The notes beneath the pieces were generated by a model, which was given only the letters and a program-made list of their open reading frames with translations, did not search any database and had not been told where the DNA came from. A stretch of 21,919 nucleotides of DNA from Prevotellaceae bacterium (GTDB lineage: Bacteria; Bacteroidota; Bacteroidia; Bacteroidales; Bacteroidaceae). The first letter of the stretch is position 1. Every line of letters begins with the position of its first letter. The translations under genes and the position numbers were made by a program. Shown piece after piece: positions 16,902 through 21,919 of the stretch. The stretch covers positions 1-21,919 of the forward strand of contig QAML01000051.1 in the NCBI GenBank assembly GCA_003150315.1, given 5' to 3'.

Positions 16902-17777
16902 TTAGCAACGATATAAATCTCCTGCACGCATGCGCAGATATTTGTTAACCGAGAAGTAGGAGCAAACAAGTATGAGAATTATTCCACAACCCATGACACT
17001 TCCGAGAGTAGCTACCCACACATACCAGTCCACATCGCTTTGAAGCGACGGATCAAACTCCAAGAGAGCTTTTATGCCGAATCCGAGGAGTGCGCAAGCC
17101 AGTGTGGCTGCTATGAAGCCCACCCAAAAAGCTCTTTTCATGAACGGGCGGCGTATGAAAGAGGACCTTGCGCCCACGAGCTGCATTGTGCGTATCTCGA
17201 AACGCCGCGAATAAACGCTCAGACGCATTGTGTTGTTTATTAGCACGAACGATACGAACATCAGGAGCACTGCCACGACGAGCAAAACGGTACTTACGTT
17301 GCGTATGTTCTCATTAATGCTGTCCATAAGTTTGTCGGGATAGTCCACATCTATGATATAATGCTCCGCTTTTAGTGCCGGCATGAATTTCGCAAGGCTG
17401 TCCGAGTTGGCGTAGTCTGCTTTCAGTCTCATTTCAAAGGAAGCCGGCATGGGATTGGTGCCGTTAAATTCCGCAGGGTCGCATCCCAAGGCTTCGCGTT
17501 GCGTTTTCTGTGCTTTTTCTTTGGACACATATGCCACATGTGATGCACACGGCATGGCACGCAGACGTGTTTGAAGATTATAAGCCTCGGTGTTCGAAAT
17601 ATCATCGTCAAGCATCAGAGTTATGGTGAAGTTTTCGCGAAGATGAATGCTGAAGTTTGCAGCCACGCTCACGAAGAAAACCACTATGCCTATAAGCACA
17701 AGCACGAGCATTGTGCTTATGCACGAGGTGACGACGTTCAGTTTCAGATTACCGCGCGATTTGTTTTTCTTGCCCAT
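16902..17777 (-). CDS. ftsX: Cell division protein FtsX (permease-like)
   Basis: FtsX is the membrane partner of the FtsE ATPase and controls peptidoglycan hydrolases at the division site. The 291-residue protein has the FtsX plan. A short cytoplasmic N-terminus (KKNKSRGNLKLN) is followed by helix 1 at about residues 18-42, then a periplasmic domain of about 125 residues beginning RENFTITLMLDDD. Three helices follow at roughly 168-190, 215-240 and 252-277. The cytoplasmic loop EIRTMQLVGARSSFIRRPFM is the conserved segment after helix 2. No ftsE is present in the window, as is usual for this Bacteroidota order. It starts 11 nt after the methyltransferase stop codon. Confidence 0.94.
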   Translation of the reverse strand: MGKKNKSRGNLKLNVVTSCISTMLVLVLIGIVVFFVSVAANFSIHLRENFTITLMLDDDISNTEAYNLQTRLRAMPCASHVAYVSKEKAQKTQREALGCDPAEFNGTNPMPASFEMRLKADYANSDSLAKFMPALKAEHYIIDVDYPDKLMDSINENIRNVSTVLLVVAVLLMFVSFVLINNTMRLSVYSRRFEIRTMQLVGARSSFIRRPFMKRAFWVGFIAATLACALLGFGIKALLEFDPSLQSDVDWYVWVATLGSVMGCGIILILVCSYFSVNKYLRMRAGDLYRC

Positions 17778-17788
17778 GGTTTTCTGCT

Positions 17789-18688
17789 TTATGATAGTTT
17801 TTCAAATACATATATCACCGAACTGCTTTTCTCCTTGTTGCACGATGCTTTCGACAAAGCCTTGAATCCCTGCCACAATCCGCGCACAAACGGAAACGAT
17901 GCTCCCTTGTTTTTTTCCGACAGCATGGAAATGTAAAAGCCGTCAAAGGGCATCGGGTGCGTGGCAACGAGTTTGAAACCGTGTTGTTGCGCCACGAGAC
18001 GCATGGTGTGAGGATTGAAATGCCACAGGTGGCGCGGCACATCGTAGGCAGCCCACATTTCCTTGTAGTGGTTTGCATCGGCACTTGCACAGTTGGGCAC
18101 GGCAATAATCAGCCGCCCGTTGTTTTTGAGCAGACGGTGCAACTTCTGCCACTCTTCCGACAGCCGGTAAACGTGTTCCATTACGTGCCACATGGTAATG
18201 GCATCGAAATTTTCATCGGGGAATTTGTCGAGTGCCGAGATGTCTTCTTCGGTTACACCGAAGTGTTCCAAAGCAAATTTTCTTGCTCCCGGGTCTATTT
18301 CCACGGCATTTACGTAGAATCCCGCCCTTTTCATTTCGTTGGCAAAGTAACCTGTTCCCGCACCGATGTCCAGAAGTTTTCCTTCGGTCTTTCCCAAAAC
18401 GTCGGCAACGAGTTTGGCTTTGCGGCGCAGCATGACACTGCGCACATAATGATATATACGGTTCACGATGCCTTTGCGAGTGTCGGAATGAGAAATGTAG
18501 TCGGGTGAATGATAATATTTTCCCGCGTTCTGTTCTATGGGAGCGTTTTGGGTGAAACGCATTCCGCACGCGGCGCATTCAAAAACGTCAAAAGTCTCGC
18601 CCGTGGCGGTATAGTCCACAGCCGTAAACTTCTTCGATACATTTGCGGAGCCGCACGCCGGACACCGTGATAAATAATGTCGGTCCAT
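17789..18688 (-). CDS. Class I SAM-dependent methyltransferase with N-terminal zinc ribbon
   Basis: This 299-residue protein begins with a putative zinc ribbon: Cys9 and Cys12 in CPACG and Cys38 and Cys41 in CAACG. A Rossmann-fold methyltransferase domain follows, with motif I LLDIGAGTGYFANEMK near residues 100-116, an acidic VEIDPGARKFA after strand 2, DAITMWHVMEHV near 160-172 and NNGRLIIAVPN near 188. The C-terminal part (YDVPRHLWHFNPHTM) is typical of Methyltransf_23-like proteins linked to ubiquinone or lipid and glycan methylation, but the substrate is unknown. ATG 18688 is chosen because a longer in-frame start adds 51 basic residues with no family match and would start upstream of the -7 box at 18708. 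It leads the operon through ftsX to folK. Confidence 0.88.
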   Translation of the reverse strand: MDRHYLSRCPACGSANVSKKFTAVDYTATGETFDVFECAACGMRFTQNAPIEQNAGKYYHSPDYISHSDTRKGIVNRIYHYVRSVMLRRKAKLVADVLGKTEGKLLDIGAGTGYFANEMKRAGFYVNAVEIDPGARKFALEHFGVTEEDISALDKFPDENFDAITMWHVMEHVYRLSEEWQKLHRLLKNNGRLIIAVPNCASADANHYKEMWAAYDVPRHLWHFNPHTMRLVAQQHGFKLVATHPMPFDGFYISMLSEKNKGASFPFVRGLWQGFKALSKASCNKEKSSSVIYVFEKLS

Positions 18689-18707
18689 AATATGCGCTAA
18701 TTTCGTG

Positions 18708-18715
18708 CAAATATA
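18708..18715 (-). promoter_or_regulatory. Promoter -7 box of the methyltransferase-ftsX-uppP-truB-queA-folK operon
   Basis: On the minus strand this reads TATATTTG, an exact TAnnTTTG motif. It ends 20 nt before the ATG at 18688, so the leader would be only about 10-15 nt. No clear TTG lies 19-21 nt upstream. It is the only strong -7 match I found ahead of the seven-gene operon. Confidence 0.5.
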
Positions 18716-18942
18716 CGAAATAAAGTGCGCTTTTCTTCTTTTTGCTCCCTGATTTGTTATGCTTTGTAGTCGAAAAGGTTTCCTCGCAGTGCGCTTTTTG
18801 CGCAAATGCAGCCGGCATTTTTGTTGCGAAGCGGAGTACAAAACATGCGTTTCCGTTTATGTCTTGAAAAACGCCCCTCGGAATTTTTATGAAACCGACG
18901 AAAAACGAAAAAACAGGCATGTTTTCCAATCCCGAAAGCACC

Positions 18943-19034
18943 CTGGAAAACACACATGGCTTATCGCAAAAAATACAAGGCACTTATTTTAAAATAAGTG
19001 CCTTGTATTTTAAAATATATGGCTTGTATTTTTC
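18943..19034 (+). repeat. Dispersed palindromic element, copy 3
   Basis: The perfect 42-bp palindrome occupies 18970-19011, centred between 18990 and 18991, and is identical in sequence to copy 2. On the left it carries CTGGAAAACACACATGGC then TTATCGC, a feature shared with copy 4 but absent from copy 2. On the right TAAAATATATGGCTTGTATTTTT matches copies 1 and 2, but the third subunit is missing. It lies between two divergent promoters, where a terminator would have no gene to end. Insulation of the two promoters or simple insertion are alternatives. Confidence 0.9.
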
Positions 19035-19230
19035 GCCTTTCGGAACCTTTGATTCACAACAACTTACAAAACCCTTTCGAAAAGCCTTGAAAAGAGCATT
19101 CGGAGGGGGGCGGAATCCCCGTTTCGGAGCCTTGGAATAGGAATGCGGAATTTCGCGCATTTGAGGCCGTGCCGACGGGTGTTTGTGAGCCGAATGTGCG
19201 GCTTGAATGCCGATAAGGAGTGTGTTGTTC

Positions 19231-19260
19231 TTGTCGAATGTTGAAAAATCATTAACTTTG
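19231..19260 (+). promoter_or_regulatory. Promoter of the second membrane AraC regulator
   Basis: TAACTTTG at 19253-19260 is an exact Bacteroidota -7 box. TTG at 19231-19233 lies 19 nt upstream of it, the preferred spacing. Transcription would begin near 19267, about 27 nt before the ATG at 19294. This rules out the earlier in-frame ATG at 19207. Confidence 0.7.
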
Positions 19261-19293
19261 CTTCATACATGTACTAATTGTGCAATACGCAGT

Positions 19294-20394
19294 ATGATAG
19301 ATCTCACCACACATTATGTGCTTTCCATAACATCGTCCACCATTATAGGAACGGCGGCGATTTTCCTTGCTCTCACACGCATTCCGCGCGAGGAGAGATG
19401 GATGAAGATTTCAAGGGCACGGTGGATATTGTTTGCCACGTTTGTCATACTTGCCGTTTCGGGCTATTTCAAAGTTTCGGACGAAGACCCCGAACTTCTT
19501 TCGTTAACCACGCTTTGTGTGGCATCCTATCAGGCATTGCTCTTTACCTATACCGCATCGGTTCTAATCTCTCCTGCCGGCGTGTCGCGCATCAAATTTA
19601 CCACGGTGTTTGTTGTCATTACCTTCATGGTGGTTCTGCTCGCTGCGTTCAAGGTTTTCCTACCCGTGGCGTTCCGTGTGGTCTGGGCGTTGGCGGTTGT
19701 GGCATGTTGCATACAGCTCGGCATTCACACCATAATGTTTCGCGAACTTTCGCTTGTGGCTAAAAAACATCTCGAAAACTTTTATGACGAAAATGTGGAC
19801 CATTACCTGCGCCCGGTCAAGGCACTGTTCTACAGCGCACTCGCAATTGGAATCATGGCTCTTGCGTTTTCCATTGCTCCCATGCGAAATCTTGCCTACA
19901 ATATATTTGTGGCGTTTTATACGGTTTACTATCTGTGGGTGGCATCATCGGTAATGAATTATAACGTAGTGGGCGATTTCTTTCTCAGAGCCGAGGTGCG
20001 CCGCGAGAATACGGAAACTCCGAAAAAAGCAGACGTTTCGCCCGAGGGATACATGCCCCAATTGCGTATAGAACTTAATAATTGGGTAAAGAAACGCTGT
20101 TATCTCAAAAACGAAACAAGTACCGACAGGATTGCCGGGGAACTGGGCGTTACAAGGCAGCAACTGTCGGCTTATTTCATGCATGTTCATCACACGTCAT
20201 TCCGTTCCTGGCGAATGACATTGCGACTTCAGTATGCGCAGGAGCTTATAACCACGAGCAAGAACCTGAAAATTTCACGACTTTACGAAATGGTTGGTTT
20301 CAACGACCGAAGTAATTTTCACAACGAGTTTAGAAAATTCACCGGATTGCCTCCTCAGGCTTACAGAGACAAATACGGTCCTGCCAAAAGCTGA
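19294..20394 (+). CDS. Membrane-anchored AraC-family transcriptional regulator (second of two)
   Basis: This 366-residue protein has about seven N-terminal hydrophobic helices (roughly residues 8-28, 45-58, 70-92, 102-123, 128-148, 178-196 and 203-222), a charged linker (RRENTETPKKADVSPEG) and a C-terminal AraC/XylS DNA-binding domain at about 265-360. The domain contains STDRIAGELGVTRQQLSAYF, HHTSFRSWRMTLRLQYA and ISRLYEMVGFNDRSNFHNEF, ending FTGLPPQAYRDKYG. It matches the regulator at 12273 in plan and in motifs (HTSFR.W...LRL.YA), so the two are paralogues. ATG 19294 is chosen because the promoter lies just upstream and the N-terminus then aligns with the paralogue. It converges on two lipoprotein genes with only 17 bp between stop codons. 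Signal and targets are unknown. Confidence 0.9.
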   Translation: MIDLTTHYVLSITSSTIIGTAAIFLALTRIPREERWMKISRARWILFATFVILAVSGYFKVSDEDPELLSLTTLCVASYQALLFTYTASVLISPAGVSRIKFTTVFVVITFMVVLLAAFKVFLPVAFRVVWALAVVACCIQLGIHTIMFRELSLVAKKHLENFYDENVDHYLRPVKALFYSALAIGIMALAFSIAPMRNLAYNIFVAFYTVYYLWVASSVMNYNVVGDFFLRAEVRRENTETPKKADVSPEGYMPQLRIELNNWVKKRCYLKNETSTDRIAGELGVTRQQLSAYFMHVHHTSFRSWRMTLRLQYAQELITTSKNLKISRLYEMVGFNDRSNFHNEFRKFTGLPPQAYRDKYGPAKS

Positions 20395-20411
20395 AAGCCT
20401 GCAGCGCATTT

Positions 20412-20999
20412 TCAATTAAGCAAACTGTTTGGCAGTTCTATGGGGCTGGGAATCTCTTTTTCTTGTTGCTGCATCCTTAGTGTCGCGCTTTTTACGGAAT
20501 CCCGGTTTTCTCCAATCTTGTTTTTCGGACAATATCTCATATCGAGGTATCCCGAGATGCTTTCTATCTTGAAATTTTCGTCGTAATCAATCTGTATTGT
20601 CGGGTATGCGCCTTTCGAATAGAATGAATAAATGCAAGAAGTGAAATGTCCGTTTTCTTTTGCGGCGATTGTTACGCGCTCTCCGGGAAAGTCTTTAGCC
20701 GATTTATGGTAGTAAACTGTGTCCTGAGGAAAATCTTTCACCGCCAATATGAGTTGTTCGCCAAAAGCCACCCTGCGTCTGTAATAGCCTCCGTTCTTGG
20801 GATAAAGTGTCATGGTATCTTTTTCTCCAACCCCGTAGTAAGCTATCACCAACAAGGTGTCATTGCAATGTTTTACCCCGAAACGTTCAATACCTTCGTA
20901 AAGATAAAGATTACGAGGTGATTTGTCGGAAGAACATCCCGTTATCGCCGCAAACAAAAGGGTAGACAGCAAAAATTTAAGTATCGCGGAACTTTTCAT
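20412..20999 (-). CDS. Lipoprotein, paralogue of its upstream neighbour
   Basis: This 195-residue protein starts with a lipoprotein signal: MKSSAILKFLLSTLLFAAI then the lipobox TGCSS, giving Cys22 as the acylated residue. I recognise no named family. It shares a layout with the gene upstream: YLYEGIERFGV near residue 33, a DTLLVIAYYG strand, TLYPKNGGYYRRR near 64-76, FGEQLILAVKDFPQD, and a late DSVKSA. These suggest one small beta-rich domain. The ATG overlaps the upstream stop by four bases (ATGA), so the two are translated together and probably form a pair at the outer or inner membrane. Function is unknown. Confidence 0.88.
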   Translation of the reverse strand: MKSSAILKFLLSTLLFAAITGCSSDKSPRNLYLYEGIERFGVKHCNDTLLVIAYYGVGEKDTMTLYPKNGGYYRRRVAFGEQLILAVKDFPQDTVYYHKSAKDFPGERVTIAAKENGHFTSCIYSFYSKGAYPTIQIDYDENFKIESISGYLDMRYCPKNKIGENRDSVKSATLRMQQQEKEIPSPIELPNSLLN

Positions 21000-21565
21000 T
21001 TCTCTTCACTGTTATAGTTGAACAAAGAATTTTTTGAATACCCCGGCATGCGTGCTGCTTCCTTTACCGAATCTTTACGGTTGCTTACTTCGTTTTCCGG
21101 AGCAAAGTAAGTATTGACTTTACACCTAACCTTGTTTATCTTGTATTTGCCGTTGTAATATACCGAGATTACGGGAAATCTCGAAAAACGAGTCTCGTGG
21201 AAAATGGTTGCCACGTATTTGTCTTTTTCTTCTCGGTCAATGACTGTTTTTTCCCGGTCATCGTAACCTTCGGAAGGGTTCAGACGATTATAAAGTTCAT
21301 ACCTCGGAACATCTTTTACCGTCATGACGAGTTCTTCTCCGAAATCTTCGCTCCGTCTGTAGTATTCGCCGTTCTTGGGATAGAGTTTTATGGTTTCCTC
21401 TTCGGCGGTGTAGCGGGCTGTCAATAGTATAGTGTCGCCCGAATACTCAACACTGAAGCGGTTAATGCCTTCGTAAGGATAAAAGAACTGTTCGTCATCG
21501 TGCTTCTCGGTGGAACATCCCGAAGCTATCAGTAATGCTGTGATAAATATTGCGAATCTGTTCAT
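20996..21565 (-). CDS. Lipoprotein, first of a tandem paralogous pair
   Basis: This 189-residue protein begins MNRFAIFITALLIASGCS, a lipoprotein signal with lipobox ASGC and acylated Cys17. The mature part shares with its neighbour YPYEGINRFSV, DTILLTARYTA, IKLYPKNGEYYRRS, FGEELVMTVKDVPR and a late DSVKEAARMPG, so the pair arose by tandem duplication. The frame stays open for 83 codons further upstream, including a hydrophobic stretch (VRIFAYLIVFFTFAILIMLF). A full consensus promoter and an untranslated hairpin lie inside that extension, so ATG 21565 is preferred. No named family is recognised; the cell envelope location is firm, the function unknown. Confidence 0.87.
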   Translation of the reverse strand: MNRFAIFITALLIASGCSTEKHDDEQFFYPYEGINRFSVEYSGDTILLTARYTAEEETIKLYPKNGEYYRRSEDFGEELVMTVKDVPRYELYNRLNPSEGYDDREKTVIDREEKDKYVATIFHETRFSRFPVISVYYNGKYKINKVRCKVNTYFAPENEVSNRKDSVKEAARMPGYSKNSLFNYNSEEK

Positions 21566-21632
21566 GGAGGTGGATTTTTTTCGGTTGCCGATTCCCGGAA
21601 TGTGTGTTTTATGTCCGGTTTTCATGCTTTTA

Positions 21633-21650
21633 GCTCTTTTTGAAAAGAGC
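21633..21650 (-). promoter_or_regulatory. Leader hairpin of the lipoprotein operon
   Basis: GCTCTTTT (21633-21640) pairs with AAAAGAGC (21643-21650) with only TG between them. The flanking CATGC of CATGCTTTTA (21622-21631) can compete for GAGCATG on the other side, so two alternative folds are possible in the roughly 90-nt leader. It could influence mRNA stability or translation. The role is inferred. Confidence 0.35.
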
Positions 21651-21663
21651 ATGATTAGAATCG

Positions 21664-21694
21664 CAAATGTAAAAAAAACAATAAGATAGGCAAA
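21664..21694 (-). promoter_or_regulatory. Full consensus promoter of the lipoprotein pair
   Basis: On the minus strand, TTTG (21694-21691) is followed after exactly 19 nt by TACATTTG (21671-21664). Both elements match the Bacteroidota housekeeping promoter (-33 TTTG, -7 TAnnTTTG). Transcription would start near 21657, about 92 nt ahead of the ATG at 21565. It is the best promoter match in the window. Confidence 0.75.
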
Positions 21695-21852
21695 TATACG
21701 GACATGTTTTTCGGCATAATCCCCGACGAATCCGCCATGTCCCGCAAGTTCCGCCGGGATTTTCATGTAATAATAAATATGTCCGATTTGCGGTGCGGGA
21801 AATGCTTCATTCAAACTGCAAATTGCCTTTTATTTTTACCTATATCCGCACT

Positions 21853-21919
21853 CTGGAAAAACACATGGCTTATCGCAAAAAATACAAGGCACTTATTTTA
21901 AAATAAGTGCCTTGTATTT
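21853..21919 (+). repeat. Dispersed palindromic element, copy 4 (cut by window edge)
   Basis: CTGGAAAAACACATGGCTTA then TCGC (21853-21876) is shared with copy 3 apart from one inserted base. The palindrome begins at 21879, is centred between 21899 and 21900, and is cut one base before its end by the window edge. Orientation is the same as in copies 1-3. It lies about 160 bp upstream of the lipoprotein promoter. Confidence 0.9.

Larger units (their letters stand above)
18689..19293. other. Divergent intergenic region between methyltransferase operon and second AraC regulator
   Basis: These 605 bp contain no convincing gene. They hold the two divergent promoters (18708-18715 and 19231-19260) and repeat-element copy 3 (18943-19034) between them. 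There is also a small hairpin, TGCGC-TTTTT-GCGCA, at 18790-18804. Short open frames here are not supported by any protein family, codon pattern or start signal. Confidence 0.7.
21566..21919. other. Leader and upstream region of the lipoprotein pair
   Basis: This 354-bp end region contains a promoter at 21664-21694, a leader hairpin at 21633-21650 and repeat-element copy 4 from 21853. Between 21695 and 21814 the lipoprotein frame remains open on the minus strand, but it lies upstream of the promoter and I cannot support it as a gene. Nothing else is evident. Confidence 0.65.

Noticed and set aside
18689..18841. 51-residue N-terminal extension of the methyltransferase
   Set aside because: The extension is basic and low in family similarity, it crosses the -7 box at 18708-18715, and the zinc ribbon begins immediately after the ATG at 18688.
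1..21919. Circular plasmid or mobile element bounded by the repeat
   Set aside because: The content is chromosomal housekeeping (ftsX, uppP, truB, queA, folK) with no replication, mobilisation or transposase gene. The end identity is only 15 bases and is explained by the dispersed repeat.

Overview
The window looks like chromosomal DNA of a Bacteroidota bacterium, most likely order Bacteroidales. The evidence is: Bacteroidota-type promoters (-7 box TAnnTTTG, with a TTG or TTTG about 19 nt upstream) in front of several genes; a very large secreted protein ending in a type IX secretion-like tail; membrane-anchored AraC-type regulators; and a compact methyltransferase-ftsX-DUF3098-uppP-truB-queA-folK run, a gene order typical of that group. 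No tRNA, rRNA, transposase, phage gene or CRISPR array was seen.

Layout. (1) 152-1925: an Lrp/AsnC regulator (minus strand) is divergent from a MetE-like cobalamin-independent methyltransferase (plus strand). Their shared intergenic region holds a 15-bp palindrome that fits the E. coli Lrp operator consensus at every position. (2) 1940-2123: two tandem plus-strand terminators end the MetE-like gene and a minus-strand terminator faces them. (3) 2151-11687: one 3178-residue exported multidomain protein (fibronectin-III-like, LamG-like, carboxypeptidase-regulatory-like and bacterial-Ig-like modules) fills almost half the window. (4) 12273-13424: a seven-helix membrane AraC regulator. (5) 13536-18688: a seven-gene minus-strand operon combining cell division (FtsX), undecaprenyl phosphate recycling (UppP), tRNA modification (TruB, QueA) and folate synthesis (FolK), led by a zinc-ribbon SAM methyltransferase. 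(6) 19294-20394: a second seven-helix AraC regulator on the plus strand. (7) 20412-21565: two overlapping paralogous lipoprotein genes on the minus strand, behind a full consensus promoter.

The most unusual feature is a dispersed AT-rich palindromic element found four times: at the left edge, at about 12083, at about 18970 and at the right edge. Its core is a perfect 42-bp palindrome followed by T-runs on both strands, flanked by degenerate 21-22 bp subunits that form further hairpins. All copies point the same way, lie only between genes, and divide the window into transcription blocks. They could be bidirectional terminators or insulators, or non-autonomous mobile repeats. The window begins and ends inside a copy, so its ends may be assembly breaks at this repeat.

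Functionally, the two edge blocks look adaptive (amino-acid-responsive control, surface protein, lipoproteins, membrane-linked regulators). The central block is housekeeping envelope and RNA metabolism.
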